Source: Asterella californica | Lineage: Eukaryota; Streptophyta; Marchantiopsida; Marchantiales; Aytoniaceae | Length of the DNA: 64,000 nucleotides | Reading direction: 5' to 3' | Assembly (NCBI GenBank): GCA_036924285.1 | Contig: JAYKYS010000011.1 | Coordinates: 1,984,001 to 2,048,000 of the forward strand | Part shown: piece after piece, positions 12,201-22,340 of the stretch | Layout of the letters: the number at the start of each line of letters is the position of its first letter | Numbering within the stretch: position 1 is the first letter of the stretch | The notes under the pieces: generated by a model | Told to the model about the DNA's origin: nothing | The model's input: only the letters and a program-made list of their open reading frames with translations | Databases searched by the model: none | Translations under genes and position numbers: made by a program

Positions 12201-12325
12201 TACCAGCCTAACTGCTGACTCTCAACTAAGAACCAAAAATCCACATTCGTTTCTAAAGCATAATGTCGACCGAGAACATACTGCGATCCCTCCAAGAACT
12301 GCAAGCAGTACGTACGTACCCAGAG
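9208..12325. other. Intergenic, no recognisable gene
   Basis: Several frames of 60-105 codons exist on both strands (10612-10929 plus; 10671-10982 and 11248-11466 minus). None shows a known motif or clear splice partners. The minus frame at 11248-11466 has a reasonably protein-like composition (GGGFYFVQPILMTNQWV) and could be an exon of an unknown gene. I cannot support more than that. Confidence 0.35.
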
Positions 12326-12702
12326 AAATTAGACAAAGCAAGCAAGGTTTATAAATCTCCAAACCTTCATGTTTTTGAGTCGTGTCTGTGAGAAGATTTT
12401 TGAGTCGACAAGCCTCCTCAACAGACGCCAATTATCGTTGTAGGACGAAAAGCCTATATCTTGATAGTTATAAGAGAATACCTCTCCATTTATGGTAGGG
12501 GTCGACTCGTGAACAAATGATCTTGGGTTCTAAAGAAGATTTTTGACATTTCCGGAGAGGAGATCACAACAGTGCGAGCGAGGCCTAACCTTATGGACAT
12601 GAGAGGTCCATACTTCCGGGACAGCTTCATCAAGGAATGATGAGACATCGTGCCCAGATCCACTTGCCTTGTCATACACCGCTCCTTTCCTTGCCGCAGC
12701 AA
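12326..12702 (-). pseudogene. Cytochrome P450 N-terminal fragment, frameshifted
   Basis: The minus strand encodes LGTMSHHSLMKLSRKYGPLM, then a VVISSPEMSKIFFRTQDHLF segment and TSRPLP. These are the proline-rich hinge follow-up, KYGPLM and SSPEM blocks of plant A-type P450s (CYP71 clan). A stop follows at 12490. In another frame the next expected block continues: FSYNYQDIGFSSYNDNWRLL, then RRLVDSKIFSQTRLKN (helix C, W-R..R). One frameshift therefore separates the two blocks, and the rest of the enzyme (I helix, ExxR, heme Cys loop) is missing. It is a truncated pseudogene of an ER-bound monooxygenase. Subfamily cannot be told. Confidence 0.75.
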
Positions 12703-13594
12703 AATTGACTAACTGTTAGAACACGAGGCTTCAGACGGCCAGCGGACAGTTTGTTTGTCTCGCTCAGATCCCGTCAAGAGAAACTTAATTCAAAGATGTC
12801 AGAACAGTCGCCGCTTCTCGTAGGTATGACATGACAGATAAGAAAGTAAGAGTTGACACATCTCCTTAAGGCAAGAATATCGGAAAATCTCACGTGGGAT
12901 GCAAAGGCAACATTCCAGTTAACTATCCATGTTCGCAACAGATTTTCCAGAAAGTTTGTACAGCACAGGGGTCGAATCCACGAAGCATACACGATGCACA
13001 GAAGGGATGACCTGAACAAAAATTAACCCCACCCAACAGCTTTAAGGAGGAGTGTCCCGACAGAGTTACTCGACGGAACCGACTCGACATGGTCCTCGCT
13101 TCTGACAAGCGAAGAAGTGATCCTTGGTGAAGTCGAGTATGGATGAAAAATTGTCCTCAGGTTCAAAACAGCTCAAAACTTCTATGCAGTTAGAATCTGC
13201 GACCCACAAGTAACAAAGATCAATGCCCCTTCAAGGTACTCCGCTGCAAAAGGTTGACGTTTCTCAATCGTCGCTTCGATTTCCAGCTCCCTTGTAGATA
13301 AGCTTATCTCGATAGAACTGTGCCACAATTCACAGAAGACCAAATGACGTTGCAAGTAATCACTGAAATAGTCAATGTAACTCTTAATCGGAGAGAGGAA
13401 AAAATCCTTATTCTTTAGGATGTTGTAAAATCTGAAATATCGGAAGTAAACTATGCGTAAACGCATAACAATAAAAATATCTTTACTACAATTGACTCCT
13501 GCAATCGTAAAATCTGTAAGTGATGCTCACTTTTCTAATATAACAAAAAAACCATGAGTGAATAAAAATATTCATTTCTCTTCTTATTAATTTA

Positions 13595-13690
13595 TAACCT
13601 AACCCTTCAAAGAAGAAAAGTTAATACATAGATTAAAGGGAATGTATATTTCTCCTCTTCCTAACTTGGAGGAGGTTGCATATGCATGCT
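13595..13690 (+). repeat. Short hairpin element, copy e
   Basis: About 95 bp aligns well with 35501-35597. It starts with an AACC(T)TAACCCTTC block and ends with hairpin CCTCTTCC (13654-13661) pairing imperfectly with GGAGGAGG (13668-13675) around TAACTT. It resembles the 3' part of copies a, b and c. Confidence 0.5.
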
Positions 13691-14226
13691 CTATGTCTCT
13701 CTTCTCCTCTCACAAAAGCTAGAATGGACTCGGGCCAGCAGCGCTAGCATCTCACTTTCTGTCTGAACTTCTCCTATCAAAATAGTTTTTCATATGTTGT
13801 AGATTTACTTATCATCTAGACTTGCTACTGTCCATGAAAACGAAGGGGATAGTCTTTAACTCCGAGACCAAATGTTCTTCCGGTGAAAATCTTGAAATTA
13901 AAATAAGATGCTCGTGTATTATTAAGCGTATTTCGGTTGGTACGTTATGAGTATCTGAACTCTTGAGAACAGATTTTAGAGTGTGAGACTTGGAATTATC
14001 TTAAGCAGGATTAGTAACAACATAATCACGAAATAGCACAAAGGCAACTAAACATGTTCAACCACCTTTGGAGATCTTTTGCTCCCATTTTGTTACCGAA
14101 AAGATTTAAATATTAAATAAAAATTATATAAAGAAAAGTTGAATTTATATACTTTTGCTCCCAGTGGCTTTTTGGTATCAGAAAAATTAAATAATCATTG
14201 AAGCATATAGTTGCAAGTCCAAACAT

Positions 14227-14372
14227 AACCGATAAGTGGAGACCGGAACGCTTCCAAGATTACAATTGCGACCATTTGCTTACAAAAAATTAATTCATTA
14301 TCTAACTTTACCTAATGGGAGGATTAGGTAACCAATTAAATTAAATGCTACCCTGAAAATGGAAGAGGTGAA
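14227..14372 (+). repeat. Short hairpin element, copy b
   Basis: It shares ATAAGTGGAG, CGCTTCCAAGATTACAATTG and the ATGGAAGAGGTGAA end with the element at 6677. The central foldback is TTACCTAAT / ATTAGGTAA around GGGAGG, inside wider AT-rich arms. The stem bases differ from copy a while pairing is kept. Confidence 0.55.
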
Positions 14373-15991
14373 TAAGCAAGCTAGAATACGACCAATTCTA
14401 CAACCCTATTTTCTCACGGCTCTCGGTTGTGTGTACGAGGTAGAGCAAGCTACTGTAGTCACTGAAAGTAACCGCGTCAGAAGAAGCAGTAAACAGAGAA
14501 TGTTACATTCACTTTCGCTTTGTCTCCATCCGTTGGCTATTCATTGCGTCCGTTCCCACTTTGTCTCCTTATGGAACCAGGCTACGGGTTTCGCACGACT
14601 CGATGGGAGTGCTACGTGAGAGTTAAGTGCAGCAAACAGCGAGAAAGCCTGTAGACCCGACTGACGTAGAGGTACCAACACTCATACCGACATTTGGTCC
14701 AATCAGACTTTAGGCCCCCGCCCACGTTCACAGTCTGGCCGGATCCGTCCACCGCTTTTGAAGCTTTGGAATTCGACTCGCCGGCTGAAGTTCGTTCGAC
14801 TTTCGAGCAAGCCTTTGACCACTAATTAGATCACTCTTTCAAACCAACTCCACGTTATGACTCTTTCTGATCCCTGGATGAAGCATGTTCCCTTCTTGAT
14901 TCATTTTGCCACGCTGTAGATTGTGTTTCGTAAGTCAGCAATCGAGCAGAGGGTCCAGTTCCAGTTCTAATTAACAGCAGTTGCGTCGTGAGTGCCCCCA
15001 AGAGGTTAGATTCAACATCGGAAGTACCGTCCACGGCGTGGCCGAACTTCAAGCAGAGTGTAATCACGAAAAAGCAAATTCTCATGGGTACCAGAATCCT
15101 AGTTCAAAATAGAGTATGAAGTGGGACCTGGACTGAAGATCCCGCCATGCGAGGAATTCTGGAGGTTGGCAGTTGCACGTGGTCTTAAGAATGTAGAAGA
15201 AAGGCAAGCGTGGAACGCAACAATTCAGCGGCCTCACAGCAGCAGAATCGCTAATTATACTATGGTAGCGTCTTAGTGTCGGCTACACTAACTACGCTAT
15301 CCTACTTTAACTATTCTGGACATCACATTAATCGAGTGTGCAATGTGGTTACACTGGTCTAAAACACCTTGAGTGGAGGAATGAAAAACTAGATTATTGA
15401 GAATATACAGAGGCTATTGTACGAAACTCGAATACTAGGTTTATTGGAATAAAATACAAACTATAGTTCGGGGATCGATATCGAAATATGAATTAGATAC
15501 ACGTAATTAGTCTCAACCGTCATCCCATTAGTGAACCCACGCGAATTAATGTCGCGACGCAAATCACGCTAAATAGTGTAATTTAGCTGTGGCTCTTGAT
15601 GATTTTCCGTCCTGAAATAGGTCAGGTTTCGGCAGAAAACGATTACGAAAAACCATGTAGAATATGTAAAAGATCTACATGAGTAAATCTAGAAAACATA
15701 AATATTGTTACAATTTAGTATTTCCATTGACCAATGAATACAATGCACAAGAATTTGGACTTATAAGGTTAATAAGAAAGATTCAGAAATTTGCCGAATT
15801 CCTTTTTATTTTCAATCTTGAGTGCCGAATATCCGGCAAACAAGTGCCGAATCTGACCTCGAGGTCCGGTAGCGAAGGGGGAGTTACAAATGATACACAG
15901 CTGCCTCGGTCGTTGTTGCCAGCGTTGGGAAGAGCTTGAATGATTTTAATCTCAGCTCAGCAGATAATCAACATCAAATCAAATCACTCGA

Positions 15992-17197
15992 TTACGACAA
16001 CTGAACACTGGCAAGAAGGAACGGGCCAACGCCCTTGGCATCGTTGGTCACAACAGCCTCGCTGAGATAGTATTCGTAAGTCCCGTTGCGGTACGGATCG
16101 CCCCCGAGGCCTCCTACGGCGACGGTGTTGGTCAGATTGATGCCTCCATCGGGCCTGTCCTGGACGAACTGCTTCCGTATTCCTTCATAGGCGAATTGGG
16201 CAGCGAGGGAATAGTGGGGTTTCAAGTATCCCTTGTGCACACCTTTGGCCAGAGCATAGGCGTAACAGGAGCTCGCGGACGACTCCAGATAGTTTCCTGC
16301 GCGACCACCTTGATCGACCACCTCCCACCAGACGCCCGTTTCCTTATCTTGAAATTCCACCAGCGCTTTAGCGAGGCGGCGGAGGATCATAATCAGCTCG
16401 TTCCGTCGAGGATGATCTGCAGGGAAGTAGTCCAAGGTGTCGACGAGAGACATGGCGTACCACCCGATCGCGCGGCCCCAGAAGCTAGGCGATGTTCCCG
16501 TGACGGAGTTCGCCCAAGCCTGCTGCTTCGATTCATCCCAACCGTGGTACAGAAGGCCGGTCTTGGGGTCGCGGGAATGCTCCTCCATCCAGATGTGCTG
16601 CAGGGCAATGTCTTCGAAATCTTCGGGCCTGTCGAACGTGCAGGCGTACTCTGCTCTGAATGGCTGCGCCATGAAGAGCCCGTCGAGCCACATCTGGTAC
16701 GGGTAGATGAGCTTGTGCCAGTAGCCGCCCTCGTTGGTTCGGGGCTGCTCTTTCAGCTGATCTTGCAACAGGTCTGCGGCGATTTTGTACTTTGGCAGTC
16801 CTGTCTGTTTGTACAGAAAGAGTAAGTTGACTCCCGATCGGATGTTGTCGAGGTTGTAATCCTCCTTCTTGAACGTCGGAATCGACCCGTTCTCCGCCAC
16901 AAAGGCGTCGGTCCTGTTGACAATGAAGTCCAAGTACTTCTGGGCTTTCGTTTTCTGCCAAACTCTCTCGATTCCATACAACAAAACCCCTCGCTCGTAG
17001 TTCCACTGCTCCTTCCCGGGACCTGTCGAGTTCCAAATGTCCAACGAGGTGTCCGCCATTCTAATGTACAACGGCTTTCCATGCTTCCCCCGGCTGCCCG
17101 ACTCTTCCCCCAGGAGCCGTGCCATCGCCATCTGCGACGACGGCATCAATGCCACGGCACACAAGAGGCCGAGTATCAGAAACCCCCTCATTCTCAC
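15992..17197 (-). CDS. Secreted GH105 unsaturated rhamnogalacturonyl/uronyl hydrolase
   Basis: A complete, intronless 401-residue frame of the usual family length. GH105 (YteR/YesR-like) enzymes remove the unsaturated uronic acid left at the end of pectin (rhamnogalacturonan) fragments after lyase cleavage. Residues 1 to about 26 form a signal peptide (basic start, then a leucine/alanine-rich core ending near SQMAMA), so the product is probably exported to the wall. Family blocks in order: WNYERGVLLYGI (65-76), YPYQMWLDGLFMAQPF (165-180) with Asp172 as the likely catalytic acid, YHGWDES (217-223) with His218, FWGRAIGWYAMSLVDTL (239-255), GNYLESSAS (301-309), and YEYYLSEAVV..GVGPFLLASVQ near the C terminus. 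The start is the first Met before the signal core. No intron or disruption is seen, so it is probably functional. GC is higher than in the flanks. Confidence 0.9.
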   Translation of the reverse strand: MRMRGFLILGLLCAVALMPSSQMAMARLLGEESGSRGKHGKPLYIRMADTSLDIWNSTGPGKEQWNYERGVLLYGIERVWQKTKAQKYLDFIVNRTDAFVAENGSIPTFKKEDYNLDNIRSGVNLLFLYKQTGLPKYKIAADLLQDQLKEQPRTNEGGYWHKLIYPYQMWLDGLFMAQPFRAEYACTFDRPEDFEDIALQHIWMEEHSRDPKTGLLYHGWDESKQQAWANSVTGTSPSFWGRAIGWYAMSLVDTLDYFPADHPRRNELIMILRRLAKALVEFQDKETGVWWEVVDQGGRAGNYLESSASSCYAYALAKGVHKGYLKPHYSLAAQFAYEGIRKQFVQDRPDGGINLTNTVAVGGLGGDPYRNGTYEYYLSEAVVTNDAKGVGPFLLASVQLS

Positions 17198-17537
17198 TTC
17201 CCACTACAGTCTAGGAGCCTGCAGCTAAAGCACGCAGCCAGCAGCTGCACTTTACTCCCTTCACACTGTCGCCGATTCGATGAACTGACCCGCTGCTCCC
17301 TCCTTTCCCTCCGCGGGAATTGATGAATTCGATCGAGGACCGGTGTCTGCAAATCCAATCACCGGATTTTCGACCACTGGAGCAGAGAGACAGTACGGAG
17401 GGATAGGCTAGTGTATGGACATGTGCGGCAACGGACCAACTGACCGACCGGAATCGTTTCTTCGTCCCTTACTTCCTTCTGCTAGACCCAAGTATGGGGT
17501 TGGTAGGATCTGGCAGAATGTGGGTGCAGCAACTTAG

Positions 17538-17543
17538 TTTATA
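17538..17543 (-). promoter_or_regulatory. Possible TATA box of the GH105 gene
   Basis: TATAAA on the minus strand, about 340 bp upstream of the GH105 start codon, in context GCATATAAACT. It would imply a leader of about 310 nt. Based on motif and position only. Confidence 0.3.
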
Positions 17544-18351
17544 TGCACCGGGAGAGAATGAAAGCGAGCGCCTGGTCTGGTAGAGTACAGTTACAGTTAC
17601 TACAGTACAAATTGTACACTGAGGGAAGTGAAGGTCAGCGGCTTCGCTCCTGCTGGCCCTGGCCTGCAGTGCGTTGATTTGCTGATCATTCGGACTCGTG
17701 ACGCGCTAAGGAAACGACGCGCCGCACTGGAACAAGGAGATGTTCAGACTTTTCTAACAGTTGGATTCGGGCAGGGTTTGACGGAGTCTGCTACAGTTTT
17801 CATCCATACTAGTGAGCTTTTCCGTTTACTCGAGCTCAGACTACCGTAGTAACAGGTGGATTTGGCTTGAGGTCCTCTGAATTATTGCGGTTCACTCGTC
17901 GTTTCGGAGTAGAACATTTGAGAGCTAGCACCGTCACTCACGTATGAGATTTCTCTTCTCTTCTCGTTCATCATCTCCCAACCTTGTCTCGTTTTTCTCG
18001 CTTTTGGTCGTTACTGTATTACATGATTGTTGAGGATTGACTGGATGCCGACCTGGAGACTCACAACTTTGGACAAGTTGGACTGTAGTCACGCACTTGA
18101 TGGCCAATTTGGATAAATTCGGTATGCGTTAACAGTTAACAGTGACTGTAGTAAGGAGCAGCTGATGATTGATTCTCACAACATCAGAAGATCACGAGTC
18201 ACGAGTCAGTGACTCACGTACAAGAAAATGGCACGGTTCCCACAAGTAGACCTCCACGGAATGTTTTATCCCAACAAACGAGCAGCTTTTGGATGGATTC
18301 GGGATCCAAAAGTTAAAGCTTTGAACCCACCTGATTAGTAATGCTTGCAAC

Positions 18352-18366
18352 CCCTAAACCCTAAAC
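18352..18366 (+). promoter_or_regulatory. Telobox: two CCCTAAA units
   Basis: CCCTAAACCCTAAAC is two units of the plant telomere-type repeat. A short interstitial run like this is usually a telobox, a promoter element of plant housekeeping genes. No gene is assignable next to it here. Confidence 0.5.
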
Positions 18367-19258
18367 AGCCGCGGCTCGCCGGCAGGGACCGCCTAGATCT
18401 GGCGTTCTTTGTAAAATCAACCGGTGAAAAGAACATACACCGGCTAATTTCGGTCTCATACAGTGGTAAGTACACTACTCGGATGGCCCCGATCGTCAAT
18501 CAACCGAATCTACCGGTACGTACCAGTCAGAGGGGAAACTATAGGCGCGTGGGGTTAGTGGTTTGCCTTACCACGGCATGGTCGGAAACTCTAACAGGAC
18601 ACGGACGGAACGACAGTCACGGACTACAGTTGTTGTGTTACGGTTTTTCGCCACTTAAAAGACTCCTTTTTGAAGCATTTTGGGCTGATCGCGTGCCGTG
18701 CCGTACAGTGTTGTCTGCACGTTCTGCGTGTCCAGATCTTCTGCGAACTCACCAGTTATCCAGTAAATACAGAGGAAGTTACCAGCCACAGAAACTATCC
18801 ACTTGGGTGGTAAGATCCAGTATTCAACTACTATCCACTATTCATTGCGTCGCGTGTTTTCTTTCACACGCTCCTCCTTCTGGTGGTGAGAACCTTCGAC
18901 ACATCGGCAAACATACCTCCAAATTTAGCGTAGAGATATAATCCCAACACGAGTAGTGCTTTTATCTCCAAACGCAGCCCTGGAGATATCCCCACTGGTG
19001 GCGCCTTCACTAGGTCAGTTGATGCCTGTGTAGAGTACACGAAATAAGGAAGCGGCGGGATCTTCGCCAACGTGTTAGTTCACCGATTAGACACAAACCT
19101 TCCAAAACGCATGCGTTACTCACATTGCTCCTAATGTCTCTACCAGCTGTGATTCGTGGGAGAGCTAGTTATTTAAGTCACACGATTCTTCTCCTTCTGT
19201 TAGCGATAAAGTTACAAGGCCAAGAACAGGAAGTGAAGATATGTACATGCAACTTCCC

Positions 19259-19285
19259 AAAAGTTCCTTCCTCGAAGGAACTTTT
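19259..19285. other. Perfect 12-bp hairpin with 3-nt loop
   Basis: AAAAGTTCCTTC (19259-19270), loop CTC, GAAGGAACTTTT (19274-19285). The pairing is perfect. It lies 24 bp before TGGTATCAGAG (19309-19319), a string matching the usual plant retrotransposon primer-binding site for initiator tRNA-Met, but no LTR or gag was seen beside it. Confidence 0.5.
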
Positions 19286-20095
19286 GACGAGATAACTTTC
19301 TGGAAATAGCTGGTATCAGAGAGCTGATATCGGACTCTGGCACGGCTGACGTCGGACTGTGGCCGGCAGACAGTCAAAGAAGAGCGTGTGTCATCTGGAT
19401 CTCCCAGATTCGATGCCACACCCTGGAGATCTCCCGGTAAGTCAACGAAAGAAACTTCCATCACATATGTTGGCGAGGATCATGTAGATAAGGTGGATGG
19501 AAGAGAACTCTTCAGCGCGAAGCTCGCTATGCACTTACTTTATGAACAGAGTCGAGCTCAGGTCGTGCTAACAGTCTGTTTGTAGTGTAGGGTTGCAGTC
19601 AAATCTTTAAAGTCAAAGTGAGTTTACGGAACGTTTCACACTCGAGTTCTCGCACCCATCCAGCAAACAAGTGACTGAAGCTAGAAGAATGCAGAAAACG
19701 AAGAAGTCAAGTCCACTGATGAACGCTACCGTAGGCGGGCAGCAATGCAGCATGCCAGTTGCGAAGCAGAAATCTACTGTGGTGGAAGTCAACGGTTCAT
19801 GCTTTATTAGATCGAGATCTAAGCAAGCTAATACGATGGCGAGAAGCTGATTTACGTCCTCACTGACAGTTTGTCGAAGGTGAAACAAGAATGATCTCGT
19901 TGATCACGCAATGTCTCTTACCAATAAGATCATAGGTCAAACCCGTCTGGCTCCTGCGCGATCGATAGGGCATTATCAGATGTCAACCCTAAAGGAGGCA
20001 GCGATCCATGTTTTCAGCTGAAACTGCAAAGCTAATAAAGGGTGAATCGCCAAGCTCGCCTCTGAAAGTGTCAAAGGTGCAGATAGGCTACTACC

Positions 20096-20135
20096 GACAG
20101 AGAGAGAGAGAGAGAGTGAGAGTGAGTGAGTGTGT
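20096..20135 (+). repeat. GA/GT microsatellite
   Basis: ACAGAGAGAGAGAGAGAG grading into GTGAGAGTGAGTGAGTGTG. Simple repeat with no coding role seen. Confidence 0.8.
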
Positions 20136-22340
20136 TACTGGTTTTCGTATTCCAAGGACCACTTCAACTCTCAGCTGTTCCTGATCACCGAACCTGTTCT
20201 GAAGGTGAGACCAAAGAAAGAAGACGATTAGGCGCCGTGGCAGATGCAGATTTTTGCAGCTGCAGCTTGTTTGTGTGGCTGACTTTTCAGTAACTGCAGT
20301 CTTCGGGACTTCGACAGATATGCCTTCAGCTGCATCCCCATCGTGAGATTCCCGTCAGCGGCCTCGTCGGGTTTTAAGACTCAATACTTATCGTCTATTA
20401 AAACTTTTCACGGCTAATTCCACGGCCGCTGAAGGGCACCGGTAGTTGACCGAATCTGAATAAAAGAAGGATACAAAGTCATGTGACCCGAGCATCATGT
20501 TACCTTCGACTGCCAGACACTTCGATATACCGATCGATTGGCATAATGCGGCAGACCAGTCTTTTTGGGTGCGGCAGGAAATTGTGCCCGTACCAAAAGC
20601 GGCTATGAAAACTGCAACGGTGGCTCCCATAAGACGGAACCAAGTCGCACTTGGGAAAATTGGTCGCAAAGCCACGATGTGAACGCAGCTTTAGATCGCG
20701 TGGGTGGTTCAGTTTTAGTGTTGAAGGACGCGACTCATCATAGTTCTGGAATCGCGTACCGATCTCGATACGGGAGGGAGGTAATGGGTGAGTGAACTTA
20801 TCTTCGTCATTCAGTTTTCTACTTTTGGGCGCTGGCTGTTCGTGGCGGCCTCCAATCTGAGTAGTACAGTTACCTCAACTGCTAGAAGTACGAGTGGCTG
20901 GAACGCCCCGGTAAAAGAGAAACTCGCGATGTTGTTTGTTGACCTCGTTTCTGTCGATGTTCAGATTGGCGGTTCATAGTACGTTATTTACACTGCCAGG
21001 TCGATTTTGGGGCCCCTTTTTTTGCCGACGAAATTCTCCCCAGCTCGGAATTCGGGAGTTTTGTTTGTTACGTTTTACTCTAAACTTTGGAAGTCACCGA
21101 GCATCAGTGTCACGTTCCGATTCTGATGATTCACAACTTCACATGTCGGATCATTCCATGATTATTTTGGGAATTTTTACTGCAATTATATTTTGAAACG
21201 TTGAATCTGAGCTCTTGGAATAGAATCTCTTATATGTGATGAATTAGTATTTGAAGATGAACCTCTTGAAGATCATTATATATATTTATTTTCATATTTT
21301 TTAACTTTTTGTTATTAAAAGCAAGAGTTTGAAAATCGTCCAATCCTGTTAGGATAACTAACTAATCTTTTGTATATTTCGGTTCTTAATCTGAGATCTT
21401 AGTATGGGAATGCTCTGGTTTGGAATTGAAAGATATTTCAGTAGCACCTTTACTACTGATGGTAAAATTGGAATGCAAAGGTTCAACAGATATAACTAAT
21501 AAGACTATAATCTGTAATGGACTCTTTGAAGTAAGAAAGCAAGATAATTGTACAGAGAAAATTTCAATACCACACCACTCGTTGTCAATTTCAACTTTGA
21601 TACACAAATCAAAGTTTTTTTATCATGAAAGAGATGAAATCACGAGCTCATATACATTACATAGCGTTTATTCGTTGGCATGGATAACTCTTGAGCCGAC
21701 AAACTGTGTTGCTTCTCAAGCTGTAGTTCCGAACAGAAAGCTCTCAATAAATCTAACTTTCTTCTTGTCGCCTTGATTTCTCATTGAAGAGCACTAAAAA
21801 TGATTTAAACTGCTTAATCTCACTCAATCATTGTCAAATAATTGCATAATTCATACTCCAAGTGAAAATTGTCTCTCATAATTTTCCAAGTCTAGACAAC
21901 TCTCCTCTATCTGAGAATGAATATTCTTCTCTAGTCTAGGGGTTCCAACGTTGATCTTCTTCTCCTTGTCCAAAACTAGAGTTCGCGACCCCTTCATTCT
22001 TTTCTTTTCTTCATACTTCAGCCTCTCCTTCCAGATCATGTCACCCCCACGTGTTAAATAATCATAGCTAGAGGATTTGGGGTTGATTAAAGTAAACAAC
22101 GTTACAATTTCTCCCCGGATTACATCGTGATAACAGTCGATAGATACATAGTAATGAATGTTCAAAGTATTGCACGTCCATTTCTGACCTAATTTGGTCT
22201 AGTTTTGATCTTTCTTGGTTTGTTCTTCTGATGTTTTATGTCTTGTTTTGTACACCTATAGTTCACAAGACATGTTCTTTTTTCATTCTCGCTGCAAGAG
22301 GAGTGTAGGTAGTTGATCTTGTTGTGATTTGTGATCAAAT

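Larger units (their letters stand above)
12703..15991. other. Intergenic with hairpin elements, no gene supported
   Basis: Short motif-free frames only, for example 13182-13466 and 14855-15085 on minus. Copies of the hairpin elements are listed separately. The sequence is AT-rich from 13450 to 14350 and more balanced afterwards. Confidence 0.4.
17544..22340. other. Intergenic, no recognisable gene
   Basis: Many short frames, none with a domain I recognise. Small features inside are listed separately: telobox, microsatellite and hairpin. The part before about 21000 is less AT-rich than its surroundings, so an unrecognised gene with small exons could be hidden there. Confidence 0.4.

Noticed and set aside
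16196..16825. Plus-strand open frame of 209 codons
   Set aside because: It lies antisense to the GH105 gene, whose reading is unambiguous. The frame is a by-product of the high GC there.
19309..19320. TGGTATCAGAG, resembling a retrotransposon primer-binding site
   Set aside because: No LTR end is visible upstream and no gag downstream. The match is short enough to be chance, so it is not called an element.
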